From JAWWBS01 sp033720815 (GTDB lineage Bacteria > Pseudomonadota > Gammaproteobacteria > Natronospirales > JAJUFS01): a stretch of DNA of 28,740 nucleotides. The translations under genes and the position numbers were made by a program. The notes below the pieces were generated by a model. That model did no database searches, was not told the origin of the DNA, and was given only the letters and a program-made list of their open reading frames with translations. Location of the stretch: the NCBI GenBank assembly GCA_033720815.1, contig JAWWBT010000012.1, positions 1 through 28,740 of the forward strand, in the 5' to 3' direction. Positions 14,353-23,025 of the stretch are shown piece after piece. Position 1 is the stretch's first letter. Each line of letters opens with the position of its first letter.

Positions 14353-15387
14353 CTAATCTTCCTTCCAGCGGAAGCTCATCGCACCAATGACCAGGAAGGC
14401 AACAGTCATCGCCAGCAATATGAGCAGGTGATCGAAAACGTCGACAATGCCTGCGCCATCGATCATCACCGCCCGTGCACCGTCGAGCATGTGCGTCAGC
14501 GGGAAAAGCACCGAGGCCCACTGCACGATCTGCGGCGTACCCTCCAGCGAAAACCATACCCCGGAAAGAATCATCATCGGCCACGTCACGAGGTTGAGCA
14601 GGCCACCGGCAAGTTCCTCGCTGGTGACACGGGCTGCAAGCATGAGTCCCAGTGCGATCATCGAAATTGCACCAAGCACCGTGATGAGCAGCAACAGCAG
14701 CCAGGAACCGTTCATCATGAAATCGAGAAACAGGTCAGTACCAACGAATACGGCAATGGTGATCGCCATCACCAGCCATAACCGCGAAACGATCTGTGCC
14801 GCGAGGAATTCGATGGCGGCCAGCGGTGTTGCATTCAGTCGCTTCAGGAAGCCTGATTTACGGTAACGCACGATCACGTAACCCACCCCGAACAGGCAGG
14901 AGAACATCATGTTCATGCCCAGCACGCCGGGCACCAGCCAGTCCACGTAACGCACCTCGCGACCGGTGACGATTTCACGCTGGTAATTGCCTTCCGGCAG
15001 CATCTTTTCGAGCACGTAGCCGCGCGGCGACGTGTCATTGATCCAGTAATGCGGCGATCGGGGATCGCTCAGGTCCAGGAGCATGTCGACCTGGTGACGC
15101 GCCACCTTCGGCATCTGCGATTCGACGTCAGGGACGCTGAAAAACTGCACGTAGCGTGTGTCCAGGAAGTCGAGATCGATTGCCTCGATACTTTCGGCCT
15201 GGTGAACCACAGCGACCTTGAACATCGGCTTGTCGCTGGACGAGAAAATGAAACCCAGGCCAACAACCAGCACTACCGGCAGGATGATGTTCCAGCCGAG
15301 GGTAGAGCGGTCGCGCAGGAATTCGCGGTTTCGCGCATTGAATATCGCGAGGAAGCGACGGAAGCGCAGGGCGAGTCGGGCCTTCAT
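14353..15387 (-). CDS. ABC-2 type transporter permease
   Basis: A 344-residue permease with the ABC-2 exporter layout: one N-terminal helix (about residues 33-50), a periplasmic part of about 120 residues, then five helices in the C-terminal half. The ABC-2 signature region is visible around TSEELAGGLLNLVTWPMMILSGVWFSLEG, followed by FPLTHMLDGARAVM. It resembles YhhJ- and DrrB-like exporters. It would form the membrane channel with the ATPase encoded immediately upstream; the two genes overlap by 4 bases (ATGA), so translation is coupled. Substrates of this class include drugs, polysaccharides and lipids; none can be assigned. No HlyD-like adaptor gene is adjacent, so a tripartite export system is not indicated. 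Confidence 0.9.
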   Translation of the reverse strand: MKARLALRFRRFLAIFNARNREFLRDRSTLGWNIILPVVLVVGLGFIFSSSDKPMFKVAVVHQAESIEAIDLDFLDTRYVQFFSVPDVESQMPKVARHQVDMLLDLSDPRSPHYWINDTSPRGYVLEKMLPEGNYQREIVTGREVRYVDWLVPGVLGMNMMFSCLFGVGYVIVRYRKSGFLKRLNATPLAAIEFLAAQIVSRLWLVMAITIAVFVGTDLFLDFMMNGSWLLLLLITVLGAISMIALGLMLAARVTSEELAGGLLNLVTWPMMILSGVWFSLEGTPQIVQWASVLFPLTHMLDGARAVMIDGAGIVDVFDHLLILLAMTVAFLVIGAMSFRWKED

Positions 15388-16271
15388 GCGCGCAACTCCT
15401 TGCCGGTCAGTTCGAGGAAGAGGTCTTCCAGCGTGCGGGCGCGGATTTCGAGGTCGCCTAGCGAGACATCACGCTGAAGCAGGGCGGCGACCGCTGCATT
15501 GACGTCGCCAGTCGAGATCGCGACCTTGCCACGTTCCTCTTCATAAACCGTAAACGGGAAATTCTCGAGCTTCCCGGCAACCTCGGCTGCCGGCAGTTCG
15601 AGGATGCTGTCGTCGAAATGCTGCTTCAGCAATGCGCGAGGCGTGCCCTGCGCGATGATGCGGCCATGATCCATGATCGCAATCTCGTCGCAGAGGCGGT
15701 ACGCCTCTTCCATGTAGTGCGTGGTGAGCAGGATGGTCTTGCGACGCGCCTTGATGCGCTCGATCAGCTCCCAGAAATTACGCCGCGCCTGCGGGTCCAG
15801 CCCGGTTGTCGGTTCGTCGAGGAAGATGATGTCCGGATCATTGACCAGGGCGATGGCAAGCAACAATCGCTGCCGCTGGCCGCCGGACACCTTGCGCGCA
15901 TCCTGGTCGAGGAAACCGCCAAGCGCGCACAGGTCGACAAGCTCTTCAACATCCATGCCACCCGGATACAGCGCGCCGAACATTTCCAGTGTTTCGCGAA
16001 CGGTCTGGAAATCCTGCAATGCCGTCGACTGGAACTGGATGCCGGCTTCTTCCTTGAAGGCCTGTCCCTGCGGGTCGCCCTTGTAGAGCACCTCGCCACT
16101 GCTCGCGCGCGTTATGCCTTCAATGATTTCGATCGTGGTGGTCTTGCCGGCCCCGTTGGGTCCCAGCAGCCCGAAGCAGATGCCTTCTTCGATGGCGAGA
16201 TCGAGGCCGTCCACTGCACGGGTGCCGGGGAATTGCTTGACGAGGGCGCGGACCTCGAGAATGGCTGTCAT
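15384..16271 (-). CDS. ABC transporter ATP-binding protein (ABC-2 exporter)
   Basis: A 295-residue ATPase with all the nucleotide-binding motifs: Walker A GPNGAGKT (37-44), a Q-loop around Q79-Q81, signature VSGGQ (128-132), Walker B IIFLDEP (148-154), the D-loop TTGLDP and switch His H185 in TTHYMEEA. The C-terminal 75 residues after HGRIIAQGTP form the extension common in drug- and polysaccharide-export ATPases of the DrrA/CcmA group. It powers the permease encoded next to it with a 4-base overlap. An AAGG lies about 9 bases before the ATG. It is divergent from the glutathionyl-hydroquinone reductase gene, with 96 bases between the two starts. Confidence 0.94.
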   Translation of the reverse strand: MTAILEVRALVKQFPGTRAVDGLDLAIEEGICFGLLGPNGAGKTTTIEIIEGITRASSGEVLYKGDPQGQAFKEEAGIQFQSTALQDFQTVRETLEMFGALYPGGMDVEELVDLCALGGFLDQDARKVSGGQRQRLLLAIALVNDPDIIFLDEPTTGLDPQARRNFWELIERIKARRKTILLTTHYMEEAYRLCDEIAIMDHGRIIAQGTPRALLKQHFDDSILELPAAEVAGKLENFPFTVYEEERGKVAISTGDVNAAVAALLQRDVSLGDLEIRARTLEDLFLELTGKELRA

Positions 16272-16367
16272 GCCGGTGCCTTGATACGATGTGAGGGCGT
16301 CATTCTACCGCCGCGCCGGTGACCCGCAAGGCAGACCCTTTCCACGCGTACCACCCAGGAGGGCGAC

Positions 16368-17309
16368 ATGGGACTTCTCGTCGATGGCAAGTGGCAGGAC
16401 AAGTGGTATGACACCGACAAGCACGGTGGCAAGTTCAAGCGTGAAGATGCCGGTTTCCGCGACTGGATTCGGGCCGATGGCAGCTCCAGGTATTCACCCG
16501 AAGCGGGTCGCTATCACCTCTATATCTCCCTGGCATGTCCCTGGGCGCATCGCACACTGATCTTTCTCGCGCTAAAAGGCCTCCAGGATGTCATCACGGT
16601 CGACGTGGTCGACTGGTACATGGGTGAACATGGCTGGACCTTCCGGCAGCGCGATGGCGCGACCGGCGACAGTCTCCATGGCAAGGACTACCTGCACGAG
16701 ATCTACACGATGGCGAAACCGGACTACACCGGGCGTGTTACCACGCCGACGTTGTGGGACCGTGAAACAGAAACCATCGTGAGCAACGAGTCGGCCGATA
16801 TCATCCGCATGTTCAACAGCGAGTTCGAAGAATTCGCGAAAAACGACATCGACCTGTATCCGGAAGCGCTGCGCGATGACATCGACGCCGTGAACGAAGA
16901 TGTCTATCACAACATCAATAATGGCGTTTACAAGACGGGTTTCGCGACCACGCAGGAGGCCTACGAAGAAGCCTTTGACGCGCTGTTTGCGGCCCTTGAT
17001 CGTATCGAGAAGCGTCTCGATGGGCGTGACTGGCTCGTCGGCGACCAGCAGACAGAGGCGGACTGGCGGCTCTTCACCACCCTCGTTCGTTTTGACCCGG
17101 TCTATCACGGCCACTTCAAGTGCAACCGCCAGATGCTGCGGGAATTCCCGCAGCTGCGTGGTTACCTGGCGCGCCTGTACCGGTATCCAGGCATTGCAGA
17201 AACGACGGATTTCACCCACATTCGCAATCACTATTACCAGAGCCACGGCAACATCAACCCGACGAAGGTTGTGCCGAAGGGACCGGAGCCACTGGTCCCC
17301 GAAGCCTGA
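16368..17309 (+). CDS. Glutathionyl-hydroquinone reductase (Xi-class GST, YqjG/ECM4 type)
   Basis: A 313-residue Xi-class glutathione S-transferase. The catalytic cysteine is C57 in YISLACPWAHRTLI, the family signature. Later landmarks are NESADIIRMFNSEF, the VYKTGFATTQEAYEEA helix and the late LYRYPGIAETTDFTHIRNHYYQSHGNINPTKVVPKGP stretch, which matches the end of YqjG. These cytosolic enzymes remove glutathione from glutathionyl-hydroquinones, using GSH and releasing GSSG, and so recycle quinones. AGGAGG precedes the ATG by about 5 bases. It is divergent from the ABC exporter and followed after 113 bases by the VWA-FHA gene. No oxidative-stress regulator is adjacent. The length agrees with the family. 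Confidence 0.92.
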   Translation: MGLLVDGKWQDKWYDTDKHGGKFKREDAGFRDWIRADGSSRYSPEAGRYHLYISLACPWAHRTLIFLALKGLQDVITVDVVDWYMGEHGWTFRQRDGATGDSLHGKDYLHEIYTMAKPDYTGRVTTPTLWDRETETIVSNESADIIRMFNSEFEEFAKNDIDLYPEALRDDIDAVNEDVYHNINNGVYKTGFATTQEAYEEAFDALFAALDRIEKRLDGRDWLVGDQQTEADWRLFTTLVRFDPVYHGHFKCNRQMLREFPQLRGYLARLYRYPGIAETTDFTHIRNHYYQSHGNINPTKVVPKGPEPLVPEA

Positions 17310-17422
17310 AATTCCGTGGCGCCCGGTTCAAACCAGTGGAATGAATGTGAGACAAGTAGCGGTTACAGCTGGGATTTCGGTCTAAACTGCACAATGGGGC
17401 TGATGGAAGGAGCAGAAGAATA

Positions 17423-18838
17423 ATGCGCATCCTGGGGAGATTGTTCCTGGTGGGGCTGCTGGCTGGCCTGCTGGGCATGGCGGCGCCGGCGAGCGCCGCG
17501 ACGGAGCGAGACGTCATCCTGGTGCTGGACAATTCCGGCAGCATGAAGCTGAACGACCCGGCGCGTCTCAGCGTTTCTGCAGTGACCGATTTCATCAGGG
17601 CGCAGTCGCCCGGCACGCGCGTCGGCATCGTAATGTTCGCTGATTCGCCGTCACTGTTGCAGCCGCTTACCCCGGTCAGCTTCGAGACCCGTGACCAGCT
17701 GCTCGGCTCGCTGGATGCCCTGGATTTCTCGGGCCAGTGGACCGACACCGCCTCAGCGGTAGAGCGGGCGCTGTATGAATTGCGCCTCAACGGCCGCGAA
17801 GGCTCCCGCAAGGCAATCGTGCTCATTACGGACGGCATTATCGATACCGGCGCTGCCCAGCGCGATATCGAGAAAGGATCATGGCTGCGCGAAATGCTGG
17901 CAGAGGATGCGCGTCGCAATAATGTGCGCATCTTCGGCATAGCCTTTACCGAAAACGCCGATTACCAGTTACTGCAAAGCCTCGCCGGTGCAACCGACGG
18001 TGAATACTTCCGTGCCTTGCGGGCCCAGGACCTTGGCTCGGTCCTGGAACGGATCGATCGCGTGCTGGACCGCAGCCAGGTATCGCAACGATTTGCGGAG
18101 CAGGCTGCCGCCCAGGACACGCAGCGGGATTTTGCGACACCGACCGAACCGCCAGCCCGATCGGGGGTGGCTGAATCCACTTCGGAGCCAGCCGACGTCG
18201 AGCCGGAAGTGCCGGCTGAACGTATCAGGATGGATGCCGAGGATTCGTCGCCAACGCAGGATGCCGGTGCAATGAGCGAAGCCGCGCAAGGTGCAGCCGA
18301 AGAGGGTGGCTTTGAGCGCTGGCGCATCGTGCTGATCATTCTCGGCCTGCTGGCTGTCGGTGCCGTTGCTGCCTCGATTCTATGGAGCGATGAGATCGCG
18401 AAGCTCCTGCGCGGCGTACGTCGCCCGGCGAAGGAACCGGATCACGGACCGAGCGCCGTGCTGTATGACGTCTATGATCCGTCTGACATCAAGCGCCACG
18501 AAATCGGTGCCAAGCCTGTGGTGATCGGTCGTGTTTCCGGCTCGGATCCGGCGATGGACTACATTGTTGTCGACGAGCGCACGGTGGGGCGCTGGCATGC
18601 GACCGTCGAGCGCAGGGGGCAGTCATTCTGGATTCGTGATGAAGGCTCGGTGAACGGCACCTATGTGAACGACCAGCGCGTCACGTCTGAGCATCCCTTG
18701 AAGCACGGTGACATGGTGCGGGTGCATCGGCATGAATTCGAATTCGTGATCCCGGAACTGTTTGATAGCGACCGGACCATGATTGCCGCCGGAGGCAGCA
18801 AGACGAACGAGACCGGCGGTGCAATGAGCACTGGCTGA
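17423..18838 (+). CDS. VWA-transmembrane-FHA protein
   Basis: A 471-residue protein with a rare-looking order of domains. Residues 1-25 form a signal peptide ending ASA, though it may stay as an anchor. A von Willebrand A domain follows (about 29-215) with a complete MIDAS: D36-S38-S40 in DNSGS, T107 and D137. A low-complexity acidic, Pro-rich linker (about 225-295) leads to one transmembrane helix (301-321). An FHA domain follows at about 366-443, with R370, the N411-G412-T413 turn and H392. Canonical FHA domains read SR.H; here the stretch is VGRWH, so the phosphate-binding Ser is Gly389. The VWA should be periplasmic and the FHA cytoplasmic. No kinase or MoxR ATPase is nearby. Function is unknown; a link between the envelope and cytoplasmic signalling is an inference. 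Confidence 0.88.
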   Translation: MRILGRLFLVGLLAGLLGMAAPASAATERDVILVLDNSGSMKLNDPARLSVSAVTDFIRAQSPGTRVGIVMFADSPSLLQPLTPVSFETRDQLLGSLDALDFSGQWTDTASAVERALYELRLNGREGSRKAIVLITDGIIDTGAAQRDIEKGSWLREMLAEDARRNNVRIFGIAFTENADYQLLQSLAGATDGEYFRALRAQDLGSVLERIDRVLDRSQVSQRFAEQAAAQDTQRDFATPTEPPARSGVAESTSEPADVEPEVPAERIRMDAEDSSPTQDAGAMSEAAQGAAEEGGFERWRIVLIILGLLAVGAVAASILWSDEIAKLLRGVRRPAKEPDHGPSAVLYDVYDPSDIKRHEIGAKPVVIGRVSGSDPAMDYIVVDERTVGRWHATVERRGQSFWIRDEGSVNGTYVNDQRVTSEHPLKHGDMVRVHRHEFEFVIPELFDSDRTMIAAGGSKTNETGGAMSTG

Positions 18839-18860
18839 TACCAGCCCGAACCGTCATGAA

Positions 18861-18893
18861 AGCGCGCCCATCAACCTGGGCGCGCTTTTTTTT
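18861..18893. terminator. Rho-independent terminator
   Basis: AGCGCGCCCA (18861-18870), loop TCAACC, TGGGCGCGCT (18877-18886), then a run of eight T (18886-18893). It closes the VWA-FHA gene; the shorter A run on the other side makes it weaker for the convergent racemase gene. Confidence 0.92.
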
Positions 18894-18899
18894 GCCTGG

Positions 18900-19598
18900 T
18901 CAGGCCGTTCGACCCAGTGCCGCCCGAACTGCTGCGCGCGCGTGGATACGCGTGGTATCGAAAAGGGGCAGTGCGCAGTCGCGCTGTTTCAGCAGCATGC
19001 CGATTTCGGTGCAGCCAAGGATGACTCCCTGTGCGCCTTCGCCCTTCAGGCGGTCGATGACGCGCAGGTAATCATTCCGTGAATCGTTCTCGACGATACC
19101 CTGTGTCAGTTCCTCGAAGATGATGCGGTCAACTTCGAACTGGTCCAGCTTTTCCGGCAGGACCGTCTCGATTCCGTGCTTTGCCAGTCTTTCCACGAAG
19201 AATTCGTCGCGCATCGTGAAGCGGGTACCGAGCAGGCCGACTCGGCTGAGTTTCGCCGCGTGGATCTCCCGCGCTGTCGCATCGATGATGTTCAGCAGGG
19301 GAATGTTGATGCCGGCAGCGATATCGTCGGCCAGCTTGTGCATCGTATTCGTGCAGAGGATGACAAGGTCGGCGCCGCCATCCTGCAGTTGCCGTGCAGC
19401 GTTGCCGAGCTCTTCGCGGATTGCAGGCCAGTCGTCGTCCTGCATCATTGCTTCCACTTCACCGAAGTTGACGCTGGCCATGAGGCTCTTCGCATTGTTG
19501 TGCCCGCCAAGCTGGCGTTGCACGTTTTCGTTGATGAGGCGGTAATACTCCAGCGACGATTGCCAGCTCATACCGCCGATCATGCCGATGGTCTTCAT
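18900..19598 (-). CDS. Aspartate/glutamate racemase family protein
   Basis: A 232-residue protein of the Asp/Glu/hydantoin racemase superfamily. It starts MKTIGMIGGMSWQSS, the typical first strand, and keeps both catalytic cysteines, C82 in VILCTNTMH and C196 in ILGCTEIG. The threonine following each Cys is also typical. These enzymes interconvert L- and D-amino acids without a cofactor by a two-base mechanism. The length and motifs fit YgeA-type broad amino acid racemases at least as well as true aspartate racemases, so the substrate is open. GGAG lies about 7 bases before the ATG at 19598; a TTG 15 bases earlier is not needed. Upstream on the same strand lies the amidohydrolase gene, separated by a terminator. 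Confidence 0.9.
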   Translation of the reverse strand: MKTIGMIGGMSWQSSLEYYRLINENVQRQLGGHNNAKSLMASVNFGEVEAMMQDDDWPAIREELGNAARQLQDGGADLVILCTNTMHKLADDIAAGINIPLLNIIDATAREIHAAKLSRVGLLGTRFTMRDEFFVERLAKHGIETVLPEKLDQFEVDRIIFEELTQGIVENDSRNDYLRVIDRLKGEGAQGVILGCTEIGMLLKQRDCALPLFDTTRIHARAAVRAALGRTA

Positions 19599-19641
19599 GT
19601 CGAACTCCGTCAAGATTTCAGCACAGCTTTACCCAAAAGAA

Positions 19642-19664
19642 GAGGCCCCGCTGTGCGGGGCCTC
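19642..19664 (-). terminator. Rho-independent terminator of the amidohydrolase gene
   Basis: A perfect 10-bp stem, GAGGCCCCGC (19642-19651) with GCGGGGCCTC (19655-19664) and a 3-base loop. On the minus strand it is followed by TTCTTTT, so it should end the amidohydrolase transcript before the racemase gene. Confidence 0.85.
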
Positions 19665-19687
19665 GCGGTTTTGGATGATCGTCCGGC

Positions 19688-22600
19688 TCAGTCCTTCCAG
19701 AACAGGTAGCCGCGTTCGCTGTCACCGGTCACGATTTCCTTCATCGTGGTGGTGTCGTACAGGCGTCCGTTGATCATCACGTGGCTTACGAATTCGCTGT
19801 TGCGGATATCTTCCAGCGGATTCCTTTCCAGGATGGCGATGTCAGCGAGCTTGCCCTTTTCGAGCGACCCGATGTCATCGTCCATGCCCAGGGTTTTAGC
19901 CGGATCCAGCGTGCCGGCGCGGATGGCTTCCAGTGGTGTCATGCCACCCTGGCCGAACATCCACATCTCCCAGTGGGCGGCCAGGCCTTCACGCTGGCCA
20001 TGCGCACCGACATTCACCAGCACACCATTGTCCTGCAGCAGTGCTGCGTCCTCGGCGAGCTTGATGTGGTTCCAGTCCTTGTCCGGTGCGGTTTCGCGAC
20101 GGCGGGAACGCGGCGCGACGCGCTCGTACGGCACCCAGCGCATCAGGCGCTCGTTCTGCCATACGTTGGTCTTCGCATACCAGTAATCCTCGCCACGCAG
20201 GCCGCCGTAGCCGACACCCAACGTTGGCGTATAACCGACCTCGGTCTGGCTCCACAGCTGCACCACGTCGTCGTAGATGTTCTCGACCGACAGTGAATGC
20301 TCGACGGTGGTATGGCCGTCGACAACCTGGTTGAGGTTGGTCTGGAAAAGCGCACCACCTTCCGGCACGACCATGATATCGAGCTGGCGACCGGCTTCCA
20401 GGATCTGCTGGCGCTGGTCACGACGCGGCTGGTTGTAGCTCTTCACCGAGATCGCGCCTACTGCCTTCATGCGGCGCAGGTGTGACATCGCATCCTCGAG
20501 GCTATCCACTTCCGCAGTGAACGAGGTCGTCGCACCGTAGAGGATGGTGCCGGTGGAGAAAATGCGCGGGCCGATGATCTCGCCAGCCCGGGCATATTCG
20601 CTGGCAGCGAAGATGGTGCTGGTGTCGTTCGATGGATCGTGGATTGTCGTCACACCGAAGGCCAGCGAGGACATGTTCACCCAGTTCGTTTCCGGGATGA
20701 ATTCCTGTGTGCCCTGCGCGCCGTGCCAGTGTGCATCAACGATGCCCGGCATCAGCGTCTTGCCGCTCATGTCGACCGTTTCGTAGCCGGACGGAATTTC
20801 GACCGAGCCACGGGCGCCTACCTCGACGATACGATTCGATGCGACAAGGATCACGCCGTCCTCGATGACCTCGTCACCCTTCATGGTGATGATCCGGCCA
20901 CCCACCAGCGCGACGCGACTGTCGGGCTTGTCGTATTCGACATCAAAGCCGATGTTCCGGCCTTCCGCCGGCGGCTCGGGCAGTTCTTCCGGAGCGCCGT
21001 CGATGAACGAGAACGCATTCTTCAGGTCGCGCGAGTACAGCTCGGCACCCAGGGACCAGTGCAGCGTGTCCGAATCACCGGACCAGTGAATGTATTCACC
21101 GGCGTCCTTGCTGACCTGCTGCACCGGGATCGATTTCGCGTTCGGGCCGACCATGACCGGCTTGCCGGTCGGTACGAAGGGGGCGATGAAGGCGTTGAAA
21201 CGCTCCTGGAATGCCACCCACTTGCCGTTCGGCGAAAGGGCAATGTCGTTCATGTATTCCGACTGCAGGTGCACGCGCTCGTTGGCGCCACTCATGTCGA
21301 CACTGAACAGTTCGCGCTTGCCGCCCGCAACGCGAACCAGGTAGACGCGGTCGCTGCTGTCGGCAAACTGCGGATCATTACCGGATTCGCTCAGCAGCCG
21401 CTCGGTGCCACCGTCCGCGTCAACCGCGAAAATGCCCGTCTGTTCGGCCCAGAGCGGGGCGCGCAGGTAGCCACCGCCGGTGCGGCGGAAGACCACTGTC
21501 TCGCCATCCGGGCTGAATGCCGGCTCGACGAAATGGCCCGGCTTTTCGTTTATGCGATCGCCACGGCCGCCATCGGCGTCGACGATGCGAACGCTGCCAA
21601 GCTCTTCGTCATCCCAGGTCACGTAAACGATGTCGTCGGAGTCACGCGACCAGGACGGATACAGTTCGAAATGATCTTCCTGGGAGGTCAGGCGTTCCGG
21701 CTTGCCGTTCGGCAGGTCACGCACCCAGAGCTTGCCCAGTGCCTCGAAAACGACCTTGTCGCCATCCGGGGAAACCGTAACCCAGCGCAGCATCTTCGTT
21801 TCGAACTGGTCGGGAGCGACGTCGACGTCACGGCGCAGCGCCTGGCGGATTTCCATGGTCTTCTTCACATGGAAGGGAATTTCCTCGATGTCGCGGTCAT
21901 CGACATCAAGACGCTTCAGCTTGCCACCGGCCCAGAAGACCAGTTCCTCGGAATCCGGTGTCCACGCCATGTTCGAGTACACCCCGTGGATGGACCAGAT
22001 TTCCTGCATGTCGCGTTCCATCTCGCCATACAGCTCGATGATTTCGCCGGATTCGATGTTCTTGATGTAGAGCTTCGTATCGAAATCGTGGCGACGGATG
22101 AAGGCCAGCCACTTGCCGTCGGGCGACGGAGTTGGCTTGATTGCACCGCCCGGTCCGGAGATGTAGTTCTCCAGCTCACCGGTCTCCCGGTCGAGCCGGC
22201 GGATTTCGAAGATCTGGCCGGTGCTGTCCTTGCCATATTCGAAGAGGTCGCCCGGGGTCGTGTCCTGGTCGAAATACAGGTAGCGGCCGTCCGGTGAGAA
22301 CGCGGGGTCATTCACGTCCTTCTGGTCGTTCGGGCGCTCGGTCAGTTGCAGGCCGCTGCCTTCGCCGGACGCGTGGTAGAGCCACATTTCACCCGCACCC
22401 AGCGAACGCCAGCCGGTGAAATGCTTGCGCGCGACGATGTATTCGCCGTCCGGTGTCCAGTCCGGGTTGTTCAGCAGGCGGAACGACTCGTCGGTGACCT
22501 GGTAGGCATCCGAGCCATCGCTGTCCATCACCCAGATATTATTGCCGCCGGCGCGATCGGACGTGAACGCGATGCGCTTGCCGTCCGGGCTGAAGCGCGG

Positions 22601-22909
22601 CTGCATGTCCCAGGCCATGCCGGAGGTCACCTGCGTCGGTTCGCCGCCGTCAATCGGCATGACGTAGATATCACCCAACAGGTCAAAGGCGAGCATTTTG
22701 CCGTCGGGACTGACATCGACATTCATCCAAGTGCCCGAGCGCACGTCGATGTTCACCTCGGCCTTCGGGCCGGGCGGGTTGTTCACGTCCCATTTGGTAT
22801 CATCGGAATTTTCTTCTGCCGCATGGGCAGGGAGGGCGAAGCCGGCCATGGCAACGAGCCAGCCGAAAGCATGCAGTGCGCGACGCGCACCGATTCTGCG
22901 GAATTGCAT
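19688..22909 (-). CDS. Secreted beta-propeller (PD40/TolB-like) amidohydrolase
   Basis: A 1073-residue protein. A Sec signal peptide (1-30) ends ALPAHA. Residues about 50-640 hold many WD40/PD40-type repeats, seen in recurring SPDGK motifs (67-71, 107-111, 205-208, 262-266, 466-469, 559-563). Residues about 664-1058 are an amidohydrolase of the imidazolonepropionase-like group. Its metal ligands are H727 and H729 (DAHWH), K823 (SVKSYN, perhaps carbamylated), H871 (VEHS) and probably H970 in GAHGQREG, where simpler relatives usually have Asp. This fused form is known in several proteobacteria, mostly as predicted periplasmic or outer-membrane-linked hydrolases or dipeptidases; the substrate is unknown. 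AAGGGG lies 7 bases before the ATG. It is monocistronic by its terminator. Confidence 0.92.
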   Translation of the reverse strand: MQFRRIGARRALHAFGWLVAMAGFALPAHAAEENSDDTKWDVNNPPGPKAEVNIDVRSGTWMNVDVSPDGKMLAFDLLGDIYVMPIDGGEPTQVTSGMAWDMQPRFSPDGKRIAFTSDRAGGNNIWVMDSDGSDAYQVTDESFRLLNNPDWTPDGEYIVARKHFTGWRSLGAGEMWLYHASGEGSGLQLTERPNDQKDVNDPAFSPDGRYLYFDQDTTPGDLFEYGKDSTGQIFEIRRLDRETGELENYISGPGGAIKPTPSPDGKWLAFIRRHDFDTKLYIKNIESGEIIELYGEMERDMQEIWSIHGVYSNMAWTPDSEELVFWAGGKLKRLDVDDRDIEEIPFHVKKTMEIRQALRRDVDVAPDQFETKMLRWVTVSPDGDKVVFEALGKLWVRDLPNGKPERLTSQEDHFELYPSWSRDSDDIVYVTWDDEELGSVRIVDADGGRGDRINEKPGHFVEPAFSPDGETVVFRRTGGGYLRAPLWAEQTGIFAVDADGGTERLLSESGNDPQFADSSDRVYLVRVAGGKRELFSVDMSGANERVHLQSEYMNDIALSPNGKWVAFQERFNAFIAPFVPTGKPVMVGPNAKSIPVQQVSKDAGEYIHWSGDSDTLHWSLGAELYSRDLKNAFSFIDGAPEELPEPPAEGRNIGFDVEYDKPDSRVALVGGRIITMKGDEVIEDGVILVASNRIVEVGARGSVEIPSGYETVDMSGKTLMPGIVDAHWHGAQGTQEFIPETNWVNMSSLAFGVTTIHDPSNDTSTIFAASEYARAGEIIGPRIFSTGTILYGATTSFTAEVDSLEDAMSHLRRMKAVGAISVKSYNQPRRDQRQQILEAGRQLDIMVVPEGGALFQTNLNQVVDGHTTVEHSLSVENIYDDVVQLWSQTEVGYTPTLGVGYGGLRGEDYWYAKTNVWQNERLMRWVPYERVAPRSRRRETAPDKDWNHIKLAEDAALLQDNGVLVNVGAHGQREGLAAHWEMWMFGQGGMTPLEAIRAGTLDPAKTLGMDDDIGSLEKGKLADIAILERNPLEDIRNSEFVSHVMINGRLYDTTTMKEIVTGDSERGYLFWKD

Positions 22910-22939
22910 GTTGTTCCCCTTCTAAATCGAGTAATTCGG

Positions 22940-22952
22940 GGTCACCGTGACC
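22940..22952. promoter_or_regulatory. 13-bp palindrome upstream of the amidohydrolase gene
   Basis: GGTCAC, one base, GTGACC forms a perfect odd-centred palindrome 31-43 bases upstream of the amidohydrolase start and 74 bases before the divergent YgjP-like gene. It has the size of a dimer operator. I found no second copy in the window and no adjacent regulator gene. Confidence 0.3.
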
Positions 22953-23025
22953 GCCGGGTCCACGGCGCGAAGTGGTAAACTGCCGCGACCTTGCGCCGCA
23001 GTCAACGCAGCCTCAGACTTTGACC

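Noticed and set aside
20639..22297. Long plus-strand open frame (about 550 codons) opposite the amidohydrolase gene
   Set aside because: It is antisense to a gene with clear domains, has no recognisable motif, and long antisense frames are expected in GC-rich genes.
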